12,038 nucleotides of DNA from an uncultured bacterium (lineage in GTDB: Bacteria; Bdellovibrionota_C; UBA2361; JANWWW01): positions 1 to 12,038 of the forward strand of contig CALHSA010000025.1 of the NCBI GenBank assembly GCA_938038205.1, in the 5' to 3' direction. A model generated the notes under the pieces. That model was given only the letters and a program-made list of their open reading frames with translations. It was not told the origin of the DNA and ran no database searches. A program made the translations under genes and the position numbers. Of this stretch, positions 1 through 6,669 are shown one piece after another (position 1 is the stretch's first letter; each line of letters starts with the position of its first letter).

Positions 1-442
1 GTCTTTGACAAAGTTAATTGTTTTTTAAAAAAGCTTATGGAAAATTTGTTTGTGTAATTTTCTAATATTGAATTGCCTTGAGGTTTGCTCTTTTCAGTTT
101 AAGTGGCTTAGAAAGTTGTTTTATTAGTGGATTTATAGGATCAGCAAACATTCTTGTCAACCTCTCAGCTTCAGATTAAAGGCTAGGATTGAGAAAATCG
201 AACTTTAATTTGACAAAACACAGTGTTTTTATTTCTTAATTAAGAGAACAATTTTCTTATCTCCCCAAAACCTTGGTACAAGTCTAATCTCATACTATGA
301 AATAAAATTTTCAAAAAACGCCGACTGGAAGCAAACTAAGTGAAACTAAAATCTGATCCTTCAAAAATCTTAAATTTTACCTGAAAACAGTTCTTAAACA
401 AGTAAAATACTTTTTTTGAAACCGAATCAAAAGAGTTGATTG
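1..442. other. Non-coding region left of iclR
   Basis: I find no convincing gene here. A short open frame at the left edge (1-57, plus) could be the tail of an upstream gene, but 18 codons is not enough to support it. The stretch holds a 15-base inverted repeat (215-229) and a 12-base palindrome (234-245) next to a consensus TTGACA at 210-215. No tRNA-like T-arm or other structured RNA signature was recognised. Confidence 0.5.
215..245. repeat. Two adjacent palindromes, possible operator
   Basis: AAAACAC-A-GTGTTTT (215-229) is a perfect inverted repeat around one central base. TCTTAATTAAGA (234-245) is a perfect 12-base palindrome four bases further on. The first abuts TTGACA (210-215), a perfect sigma70 -35 hexamer, but the best -10 I find (CTTAAT, 235-240) needs a 19-base spacer. 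IclR-type regulators bind palindromes of about this size, so an operator is possible. AT-rich DNA also produces such palindromes by chance. Confidence 0.3.
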
Positions 443-464
443 TTACATTTGAATCTCTTTTGAT
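426..464 (-). terminator. Inverted repeat around the iclR stop codon
   Basis: A perfect 10-base inverted repeat pairs 426-435 (ATCAAAAGAG) with 455-464 (CTCTTTTGAT) across a 19-base loop. The iclR stop codon (443-445, minus) lies inside the loop, so one arm is coding. On the minus strand the second arm is not followed directly by a U-tract, so this is not a standard intrinsic terminator. It may be an mRNA 3'-end structure. Confidence 0.35.
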
Positions 465-1270
465 ACAGCGACCATCCTTTCGACCTCGAGTGCTACAGGT
501 AAAGTATCTTTTAATCCACTATTTTCGTAGTAATCCATCAATCCCCTTGTTGTCATGTTAATTAGCTCTGCAGCGCTTATTCTGTATATTGGGGCATCGA
601 CCTGAATCGCACCAATGATTCTATTGTTAGTTTCCTTGACAGGAACTGCCACAGATATTACCTCTTTTTCAAGAGAGTTGGTTATTAAAACGTAGTTGTT
701 TCTAATTTCTTCAACGCTATTCTTAAGGGCAGCATCGCCTAAAGCGGCTAGATCTTGAGCAGACATTGTTAAAGCAGCAAGAAGTCTACCTCCAGCAGAC
801 TGTAATAAGGGAACTGACTGACCCCTCTTAAAGCCAGCTCTCACTGGTTGAGAGCCCTCTTTGCCATTGATGTAAAAAGCTTGATCCTTTAAAAGAATCA
901 CAAAATAAACATTTTCATCAATTCTGTTTCTAACAGCTTTTACGGGTGCCTCACTCTTCAAAAAGATAGGGCTATACTGTTCATATGCTTGAGCTAAAGA
1001 GAGGGTTTTTGGGCCAAGATAATATCTTTCATTTAACTCATCTTGAGCGACATACCCTCTTGCCTCTAAAGTAGCTAATAATCTGAAAATATTGTTTTTA
1101 TGGAGCTTTAATTCTCTTGAAAGTTCTGTAACACCCAAAGCACCCTTGTTTTTGACCAGCTCTTCAAGAACCTCAAGAGCGTGAGAAACAGATTGAATTA
1201 AGTAATTCCATTTGTCTTTTCTTCCTCTCATATGAAAAAGTTTAAAATCTAAAAGTGGTTTAGTCAACAT
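443..1270 (-). CDS. IclR-family transcriptional regulator
   Basis: This is a 275-residue protein of normal IclR length. The N-terminal winged helix-turn-helix covers about residues 25-85, with IQSVSHALEVLEEL opening the domain and LHKNNIFRLLATLEARGYV (56-74) as recognition helix and wing. The C-terminal effector-binding domain (about 100-250) has the family's RAGFKRGQSVPLLQSAGGRLLAA-type segment (144-166) and AVPV (208-211). Such proteins bind palindromes as dimers or tetramers and respond to small carboxylic or aromatic ligands; the ligand cannot be read here. The gene is divergent from the glycosyltransferase across 104 bases, so it may control that gene and itself. The start is uncertain: neither ATG 1270 nor the internal ATG at 1231 (residue 14) has a Shine-Dalgarno sequence, and the first 13 residues precede the usual family start. 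A weak -10 (TATCAA) lies six bases before ATG 1270. Confidence 0.9.
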   Translation of the reverse strand: MLTKPLLDFKLFHMRGRKDKWNYLIQSVSHALEVLEELVKNKGALGVTELSRELKLHKNNIFRLLATLEARGYVAQDELNERYYLGPKTLSLAQAYEQYSPIFLKSEAPVKAVRNRIDENVYFVILLKDQAFYINGKEGSQPVRAGFKRGQSVPLLQSAGGRLLAALTMSAQDLAALGDAALKNSVEEIRNNYVLITNSLEKEVISVAVPVKETNNRIIGAIQVDAPIYRISAAELINMTTRGLMDYYENSGLKDTLPVALEVERMVAVSKEIQM

Positions 1271-1374
1271 AAAACATTGATAAGATTTTTTTGCAGACTG
1301 TTATTTTTAATAACCTATTTATTTTTGCTTATACCAAGATAAGCTATTTTTGGTTTAATTAAGTTTTAAACATC

Positions 1375-3381
1375 ATGAGAGCACGACTCTTATTACTTGT
1401 TTTAGTTTGTAGCTTTTTTTTATTGGCGCTGAAGCTGGTTATAAATCAAAAAGCTTTTAAATTGCAGGACCTTTATCTAGGAGAACCGATCATCGAGACC
1501 CCACAGATGGGGCTAAGCATTTCAAAAAATCAGAGAGACCCCTTTTTAAGGCCTTTTTATTTTATACCTAATGAAGTAACTTCTAAAGGAAAATTCGAGT
1601 CGGACTGTTTAAAAATCAACAAAAGGTTAATTTTAGATGAGAATTGCTCAGTTTTTTTAAAAGGAGAATGGAACTACCTTAAAAAAAATACGTGGATAAA
1701 GGGAGAACCTAATTTTTTATGGTTCATGCTGCTTGGATTGGGGATGTTGTTTTTTGGTTGGCATTTAGGAATTGTGGGATTGATTTTTTTGTCGATAATC
1801 TTAATTTTTCATGCCTACTTTTACATAAGACTTGGAAACCTTCAACATTATGTTGTCTTTCCTTTCATTCTAACTTTAGTTTTTAAATCGGATACTTTTT
1901 TTAAAGGAATCAATCGAACAAATCAAAGTACATTGGTCCTGGGTTCCCTTTTGGTTCTCTTATTTTTCTTTGTATTTAAGACTCACGCTTTTGAACGATT
2001 TACAAAATGGTCGTATCACCCAGATGAAAAAACTAAATTACAACAAACAAAAAATCTTCTAGAAACTGGACAGGGTCCGAGTATTCTTAGACACCCTCCT
2101 CTGATGATTAAAAGTTTTGCCCTTGGAAAAAAAGTATTCAAAACTAACGATGATGAGTTTTTATTTAGATTAATTCAATCCCTCTATGTTTTAGTTGGAG
2201 TTTTAGCCATCTCTATAATTTGCTATAGATATTTCGGGCTAGAGGGGTTCATTTTTAGCATTAAAACTGGACTTTCCTCCATTTTAATTTTTGTTACAGG
2301 AAACTACTTGAAAGAGGATGCTCCATTTTTTTGTTTCTCAGCTTTAGCATACTTAATGATCACATTCTGTGATAAGCAAAAACTACTCTTTTTAAGCTTG
2401 AGTTTTTTATTTGGCTGGTTGGCAACAATTTCTAAGTACACCGGATTTTTAACCTTATTGTCTCTTCTTTTTTTATGGTGGGTTCATGGGGTAAGCGTTT
2501 TTAGATCTCTTCTTGCCATGATTGTTACTGGTATTTTAGTCGTAATCGTTTTTGCTCCAGAGTTAGTGTTAGAAATTCACTCTGCTGTTGAAGGTCTAAA
2601 ACTTGAAGTTATTGGAAAGCTAAGCGCTACTAGCGGATATAGATATCCTGCTATTGACTTTTTATTCCTGTACAGCTTTTTAGGCACTTACGTAATTTTT
2701 GAGAACCCTTTCTTTGGAGTTATTAGTGTATTGGCTACAGTTTTTCTACTTAAAAATAATCAGCTGAGACCATTCGGTTTTATTCTGCTAGCACATTATT
2801 TAATTTTTGAGATCAATCAAGGGAAGCCACCACAAATGGAGCGATATTTGCTACCGTCCTACATATTTTTAATTCTTGGAGTCTCAGGAGTTGCATCAAA
2901 ATTTTCCGTTTGTAGAAAACTTCTCTTTATTTCAATTCTTTCAAACTTAATTCAGTTGGCGTTTTTATCAATTCCTAGTTTGACCTCTGAATTTCGTGTT
3001 AGCGAATATTTATGTGAACAGGGTGCTACGAAAGTGATTCACTCACGGCATATTTTAAGAACCAAATGCAACACTGAGCTACTTTCATTTAAAAGAGATA
3101 CAATACACCTTTTTAATTCTTATGATTTTCAGCCAGAATCGACTTTCTATGTAATGACATCAATGCATATTTTAGGATTCATCGAGCCTCGCGTTGATAA
3201 AAATAATATAGGTTTTGGCGCTCTTACTTTTGGGTTAGCTAGAAAATTTAGATTTAAAAAACAAATTGGCAGTAGAATTTTTCAGAAAGCTTATCTAAAT
3301 AATGTTTACTACGTTTATAAAGTTGAGAATACGGAGTTTTCTCGAGTATTAAGAAGAGTAAGAAAATTCTACGGCGTTTAA
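1375..3381 (+). CDS. GT-C family membrane glycosyltransferase (PMT/ArnT-like)
   Basis: This 668-residue polytopic membrane protein has the marks of the GT39/GT83 group (Dol-P-mannosyltransferase, ArnT and relatives). Seen directly: an acidic HPDE motif at 215-218 after an early membrane segment, followed by a conserved HPP (240-242); KEDAPF at 313-318; SKYTG at 353-357; and ERYLLPSY at 489-496. About a dozen hydrophobic helices run from residue 113 to 530. Family knowledge: these enzymes use polyprenyl-phosphate sugars and act on the periplasmic side on lipid, polysaccharide or protein. The acceptor cannot be predicted. Odd points are a signal-anchor-like first helix (5-20) followed by about 90 non-membrane residues, and a soluble C-terminal part (540-668). 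No Shine-Dalgarno or clear promoter is visible before the ATG. It stands alone, divergent from iclR and convergent with ssb, so LPS or cell-surface glycosylation is a guess. Confidence 0.8.
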   Translation: MRARLLLLVLVCSFFLLALKLVINQKAFKLQDLYLGEPIIETPQMGLSISKNQRDPFLRPFYFIPNEVTSKGKFESDCLKINKRLILDENCSVFLKGEWNYLKKNTWIKGEPNFLWFMLLGLGMLFFGWHLGIVGLIFLSIILIFHAYFYIRLGNLQHYVVFPFILTLVFKSDTFFKGINRTNQSTLVLGSLLVLLFFFVFKTHAFERFTKWSYHPDEKTKLQQTKNLLETGQGPSILRHPPLMIKSFALGKKVFKTNDDEFLFRLIQSLYVLVGVLAISIICYRYFGLEGFIFSIKTGLSSILIFVTGNYLKEDAPFFCFSALAYLMITFCDKQKLLFLSLSFLFGWLATISKYTGFLTLLSLLFLWWVHGVSVFRSLLAMIVTGILVVIVFAPELVLEIHSAVEGLKLEVIGKLSATSGYRYPAIDFLFLYSFLGTYVIFENPFFGVISVLATVFLLKNNQLRPFGFILLAHYLIFEINQGKPPQMERYLLPSYIFLILGVSGVASKFSVCRKLLFISILSNLIQLAFLSIPSLTSEFRVSEYLCEQGATKVIHSRHILRTKCNTELLSFKRDTIHLFNSYDFQPESTFYVMTSMHILGFIEPRVDKNNIGFGALTFGLARKFRFKKQIGSRIFQKAYLNNVYYVYKVENTEFSRVLRRVRKFYGV

Positions 3382-3383
3382 AC

Positions 3384-3398
3384 TCCCTTAAAAAGGGA
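3384..3398. terminator. Short hairpin between convergent genes
   Basis: TCCCTT (3384-3389) and AAGGGA (3393-3398) form a perfect 6-base stem with an AAA loop. It sits just after the glycosyltransferase stop (3379-3381) and overlaps the ssb stop (3388-3390, minus), where it could act for both convergent transcripts. The flanking T-runs are poor on both strands, so termination is uncertain. Confidence 0.35.
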
Positions 3399-3810
3399 TT
3401 TCCTCTTCTGGATCTCCCAATTCGTCTGCTGCTTGCAAAGCTCTTAATATTTCCTCATCTTTGCTAAATTCCTCAGGTTGCTCTTGATTTCTACTCAGAA
3501 ACCTAACATTTGAGGCAATTATTTCAACGCTAGTTCGAGTTTGACCCTGAGAATCTTGCCATTTTCGTGATTGTATTTTTCCCTCAACAAATACTTGAGA
3601 ACCCTTTTTTAAGTATCGCGAGCAAAGCTCTGCAGTTTTTCCAAAAGCAACTATGTTATGCCACTCAGTTATATCAACAATCTGGTCAGTTGTGGGATCA
3701 CGCCTTTTTTCGGATGTTGCTAAACTGAACTGACATACTTGTACCCCAGAGGGAGTGATTTTTAGTTCGGGATTTTTTCCCAGGTTTCCAATCAAAAAGA
3801 CTCTGTTCAT
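3388..3810 (-). CDS. ssb: Single-stranded DNA-binding protein
   Basis: This 140-residue protein coats single-stranded DNA during replication, repair and recombination. The OB fold spans about residues 1-108: MNRVFLIGNLGKNPEL at the start, then FSLATSE (28-34), the EWHNIVAFGKTAE segment (49-61), and the KKGSQVFVEGKIQSRKW strand (68-84). A short acidic linker leads to PEEEIPF at the C-terminus, the conserved tip that recruits partners such as exonuclease I, PriA and Pol III chi. The linker is short compared with E. coli SSB. The ATG is the only start compatible with the conserved N-terminus, and it has no good Shine-Dalgarno sequence. It is divergent from yceD across 42 bases and stands alone rather than beside rpsF and rpsR. 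Confidence 0.97.
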   Translation of the reverse strand: MNRVFLIGNLGKNPELKITPSGVQVCQFSLATSEKRRDPTTDQIVDITEWHNIVAFGKTAELCSRYLKKGSQVFVEGKIQSRKWQDSQGQTRTSVEIIASNVRFLSRNQEQPEEFSKDEEILRALQAADELGDPEEEIPF

Positions 3811-3816
3811 AATTTA

Positions 3817-3845
3817 ATAAAACTCTTTATTTTACTACAATACAA
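3817..3845 (-). promoter_or_regulatory. Possible ssb promoter
   Basis: On the minus strand TTGTAT (3840-3845), 17 bases and TTTTAT (3817-3822) resemble a weak sigma70 promoter. The -10 ends six bases before the ssb ATG, the same geometry as for rpsP and clpP, which would make this mRNA leaderless as well. The hexamers are weak (3/6 and 4/6 matches), so this is tentative. Confidence 0.3.
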
Positions 3846-3852
3846 ATTAATA

Positions 3853-4371
3853 ATGATACTTTTAAACCTTCTTTCACTAACTGAGAACGTATCAACATTT
3901 ACAGGAACCTTGTCTCCAGAGGTATTAAATGAACGAATAAATTCTGAATATTTTAATGTTAAGAACGAGGGGAGGTACAAGTTCAGCATAAAGAAACAGT
4001 TTGATTATTTTGAGTTTACTGGAAACATCGAATTTGATTTTGAGCAGATGTGCGGAAGATGTGTTGAATTTAAGCCAAGAAATTTAACCATACCAATTAG
4101 TGGAGTGGTTAAATTTAAACAATCAGATGACATGGAAGATGATGTAGGAATCTACTACACTGAGTCAGAAGTGTTTGATTTAGAGGAACTTTTAGTCGAA
4201 CAAATAATTTTGAACTTAGATCCATTTTGGTTGCCAGAATTAGAAGATGATAAATGTGAAATGTGTGATCAAACTATTTGTTTAGATAAAGGCAAAAACT
4301 CAGTTGGAAACCTTTTTGAGTCAAACACTTTAGAGAACCTAAAAAAAACCTTTGCTAAGAGAGGTTTTTGA
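3853..4371 (+). CDS. YceD/DUF177 family protein
   Basis: This is a 172-residue protein of the YceD (DUF177) family, linked in other bacteria to 23S rRNA or large-subunit accumulation and normally encoded just before rpmF (L32). Family marks: a CxxC at C67-C70 (CGRC) after a beta-rich N-terminus, then DLEELLVEQIILNLDPFWLP (109-128), the family's central conserved stretch, followed by a second Cys group C135, C138 and C143. The cysteines suggest a metal site. The length matches the family. The gene lies 31 bases before rpsP rather than rpmF, which is an unusual pairing. No Shine-Dalgarno is visible; TACAAT at 3836-3841 could be a -10 box giving a very short leader. The family call is good, but the molecular role is known only in outline. 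Confidence 0.8.
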   Translation: MILLNLLSLTENVSTFTGTLSPEVLNERINSEYFNVKNEGRYKFSIKKQFDYFEFTGNIEFDFEQMCGRCVEFKPRNLTIPISGVVKFKQSDDMEDDVGIYYTESEVFDLEELLVEQIILNLDPFWLPELEDDKCEMCDQTICLDKGKNSVGNLFESNTLENLKKTFAKRGF

Positions 4372-4396
4372 ATTTTTAAACCAGTAAGTATATAAT
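4368..4396 (+). promoter_or_regulatory. rpsP promoter (probable leaderless transcript)
   Basis: TTGAAT (4368-4373) and a perfect TATAAT (4391-4396) are separated by exactly 17 bases. Six bases separate the -10 box from the rpsP GTG (4403), so the expected +1 base is the G of the start codon and the mRNA would have no leader. There is no Shine-Dalgarno before this GTG, which agrees. The -35 box overlaps the yceD stop codon. Confidence 0.7.
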
Positions 4397-4402
4397 TCAT
4401 GT

Positions 4403-4729
4403 GTGGTAAAAATTAGGCTCCAAAGATTTGGTAGGCACAAAAGGCCCTTCTATCGAATTGTTGCGGCTGATGAGAGATGCAGAAGAGATGGACGATTTCT
4501 TGAATTAATCGGACACTATGATCCTTTAACAGATCCAATCAGTATAAAGATCAGTAAAGATTTATTTTTAAAGTGGATAAATTTTGGAGCTCAACCATCT
4601 GATACTGTAAGAAAGTTGGTGAACAAAGTGTATCCAAATTTGTTGGATGAAATTGAATCACGTAGGAGACAAAAAATAATATTGGCAAGAAGGAAGAGGA
4701 AAGAAAGACAAAAAGCTAGGGCAGTTTGA
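4403..4729 (+). CDS. rpsP: 30S ribosomal protein S16
   Basis: S16 is a structural protein of the 30S body needed for subunit assembly. The first 80 residues are canonical: VKIRLQRFGRHKRPFYRIVA, then DGRFLELIGHYDP (29-41) and WINFGAQPSDTVRKL (58-72). At 108 residues it is longer than the usual 80-90; the extra length is a very basic tail (about 87-106, rich in Arg and Lys), a kind of extension that varies among S16 proteins. The start is GTG; no other in-frame start fits the conserved N-terminus, and the promoter six bases upstream suggests leaderless translation. The stop overlaps the trmD start by one shared TTGA, so the two are probably translationally coupled. It heads the closely spaced set that runs to kdsB. 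The common partners KH-domain protein, rimM and rplS are absent here. Confidence 0.97.
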   Translation: MVKIRLQRFGRHKRPFYRIVAADERCRRDGRFLELIGHYDPLTDPISIKISKDLFLKWINFGAQPSDTVRKLVNKVYPNLLDEIESRRRQKIILARRKRKERQKARAV

Positions 4730-5403
4730 ATTTTAGCTTCATAACTTTATTTCCTGAAATAATACTCTCCTATTTTTCTTATGGGGTTCTTGGCAGAGCA
4801 GTTAAGTCAAAATTAATAAACGTTCAGGTTTACAATTTAAGAGATTACAGTTTCGATGATTCAAAAACGGTTGATGATTATCCCTATGGGGGGGGACCTG
4901 GAATGCTTTTAAAACCAGAGCCAATTGGCCTTGCAATTCAACACGTCTGTTCTGTAGTTCGAGGAAAGGTCATACTTCTATCATCAACAGGCATTCCTTT
5001 TTCATCATCTTTAGCTCATAAGCTTTCTAAAGAAAAAGCTCTTATTTTCGTCTGTGGTAGATATGAGGGTGTTGATGCAAGAATCTCCGAAATTTTCTCA
5101 GATTACGAAATTAGTATTGGTCAGTTTGTTTTAACGGGTGGAGAAATTGCGGCACTAGCAGTGGCTGATGCAATTAGCAGGTTTATACCTGGCGTATTAG
5201 GCAATTTATCCTCCTCAGAATTAGAATCATATAACGACATAATTAACTTGGAGGCTCCTCATTACACTCGACCGAGCATGTACTACGGCTTAAGCGTGCC
5301 TAAGGTTCTTACTTCAGGTAATCATAAACTTGTAGCTGAATACAAAAGGGTTAAATCAGAGGAACTAAGATCGAAAAGGGTAAGCTATTTGAACAAAACT
5401 TAA
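4726..5403 (+). CDS. trmD: tRNA (guanine-N1-)-methyltransferase
   Basis: TrmD makes m1G37 in tRNAs with G36-G37 from S-adenosylmethionine, preventing +1 frameshifts. The 225 residues show the SPOUT trefoil knot and its signatures: FSFITLFPEI at the start, YGGGPGM (54-60), FVCGRYEGVD (108-117), SIGQFVLTGGE (130-140), SRFIPGVLGN (151-160) and PHYTRP (178-183). It is somewhat shorter than E. coli TrmD, with a compact C-terminal domain. Odd point: the catalytic Asp (D169 of the E. coli and Haemophilus enzymes, in a D-S-F context) aligns with E167 in E-S-Y here, with one extra residue just after. Codons 55-57 form a run of eight G (4888-4895), unusual in such AT-rich DNA. The start is TTG, overlapping the rpsP stop, with a weak AGGG upstream; it ends directly before the next gene. 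Confidence 0.96.
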   Translation: MNFSFITLFPEIILSYFSYGVLGRAVKSKLINVQVYNLRDYSFDDSKTVDDYPYGGGPGMLLKPEPIGLAIQHVCSVVRGKVILLSSTGIPFSSSLAHKLSKEKALIFVCGRYEGVDARISEIFSDYEISIGQFVLTGGEIAALAVADAISRFIPGVLGNLSSSELESYNDIINLEAPHYTRPSMYYGLSVPKVLTSGNHKLVAEYKRVKSEELRSKRVSYLNKT

Positions 5404-6642
5404 ATGAAACCGGTTTGCGTCTTAATTGAGGATGACAGTGATGTTCAGGAATTGATAAAAAAGGAACTGAACGGTGCGGGATTTGAAACTTTGGCATTTT
5501 CTTTGTGGTCCGACGTAAGTCTCTCAAACGTACAAGGAGTTGATGTAATTTTGTTAGATCTGTGGCTTCCAGATGCAGATGGTTTAAGTCTGATTCCAAT
5601 TTTGAAGGAAAATTATGATAGCCCAATAATTGTTCTTAGTGCACAGGGTGACCCTGATACTATAGTTCGAGCGATGAGGCTTGGGGCGGATTATTATTTG
5701 GAAAAACCAGTAAACATTCAAAAACTCCTATCTATTCTACGTTATTTAAACACTGAAAAATTTAAACCCAGTCATTCAGGTGAATTTAGTTTTCGAAGAT
5801 TGAAAATAAAAAATTCGGCGGAAACAGTAAATTTCACTAGGAGATCTTTAACTCAAAGCGTAATGTTTTTTGGTTTGGGTATTCACTCAGGTAAAAAATA
5901 TGGTTTACAAATTGAGCCTGGGAAGAATGGAATTCAATTTCAACCGTTTGGAACTTCACTCTTGTTTCCAATCTCAGCTGCTGAGAATTATCCTGCTGGT
6001 TTGAGCTCAGGTATTAGATTTGGAGAGTTTGAAATAAGAACAGTTGAACATCTATTATCTGCTTTGTGGGGATCTGGCATAACAGATTGTGTCATAAAAA
6101 CTGGGGCTGAAATTCCGATCCTTGACGGAAGTGCAATAGATTTTTTAAAAGCCTTTAAAAAGGTTGGTATCACCGATGTTGGATCCGGTGAGGAGATAAT
6201 TGTTAAAGAAAGCTTTGATCTAAATTTTAGTCATGGAAGGTATTTTCAAGTCTTTCCTAGTGACGATATTGATATCACTTACATCTTGGAATTGGACGGA
6301 GAGAGAATAGTTGCTAGGTATCGAGGAGAGGAATCTTATGAAACTGAAATTGCTCCAGCTAGAACTTTTGCTCAAATTAAAGATGTTGAAACAGCACACA
6401 ATTCCGACTTGGCACAAGGGGGAAGATTTAATAATTTTATTTTGCTTGATGGAGTACACCCCATAAACACCACGTTAAGATTTGATAATGAACCTGCTAG
6501 GCACAAAATTCTTGACCTCCTAGGAGATTTATTCTCTCTGGGCTTCCGTTGGAGGCTTGGGATAGTTGCTCACAAAACTGGACATTCTGAAAACTTAGAG
6601 CTTTTGAAACATCTTAGAACCTTATATCTTGAGGAAGAGTAG
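5404..6642 (+). CDS. lpxC: Response-regulator receiver fused to LpxC deacetylase
   Basis: One uninterrupted 412-residue frame encodes two domains. Residues 1-118 are a complete CheY-like receiver: acidic E9-D10-D11, phospho-acceptor D52 in VILLDLWLPDADGL, switch S79, and K101 in LEKP; the sequence is closest in style to NtrC/NtrX receivers. A linker (about 119-146) leads to a full LpxC, the zinc enzyme that deacetylates UDP-3-O-acyl-GlcNAc, the committed lipid A step. Its catalytic set is intact: E215-H216 (TVEHLLSALWGSGI), DGS 241-243, H367-K368-D371 (RHKILDLLGD) and H394 (KTGH). Zinc ligands by homology are H216, H367 and D371. The ATG follows the trmD stop with no gap and no Shine-Dalgarno, so expression probably depends on read-through or coupling. 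No internal start suits a free LpxC. No AAA+ or DNA-binding domain is present. Regulation of LpxC by phosphorylation is inference; no kinase gene lies in the window. Confidence 0.93.
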   Translation: MKPVCVLIEDDSDVQELIKKELNGAGFETLAFSLWSDVSLSNVQGVDVILLDLWLPDADGLSLIPILKENYDSPIIVLSAQGDPDTIVRAMRLGADYYLEKPVNIQKLLSILRYLNTEKFKPSHSGEFSFRRLKIKNSAETVNFTRRSLTQSVMFFGLGIHSGKKYGLQIEPGKNGIQFQPFGTSLLFPISAAENYPAGLSSGIRFGEFEIRTVEHLLSALWGSGITDCVIKTGAEIPILDGSAIDFLKAFKKVGITDVGSGEEIIVKESFDLNFSHGRYFQVFPSDDIDITYILELDGERIVARYRGEESYETEIAPARTFAQIKDVETAHNSDLAQGGRFNNFILLDGVHPINTTLRFDNEPARHKILDLLGDLFSLGFRWRLGIVAHKTGHSENLELLKHLRTLYLEEE

Positions 6643-6669
6643 AAAAAATTTTTAGAATTAAGTTGGTAG

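Noticed and set aside
1-57. Tail of an upstream plus-strand gene ending at 57
   Set aside because: Only 18 codons are open and nothing in them is recognisable; chance alone explains this.
3807-3989. A 60-codon minus-strand open frame over the ssb-yceD junction
   Set aside because: It overlaps yceD in antisense and would sit across the ssb upstream region with no start signal of its own.
5404-5770. A transcription factor role for the receiver-LpxC protein
   Set aside because: No AAA+, winged-helix or Fis-type helix-turn-helix follows the receiver; the rest is fully accounted for by LpxC.
5839-5865. Internal start for a free LpxC (AGGAG at 5839-5843 and ATG at 5863)
   Set aside because: The spacing is 19 bases, too long, and the ATG codes residue 154, inside the first conserved LpxC strand, so a product from there would be damaged.
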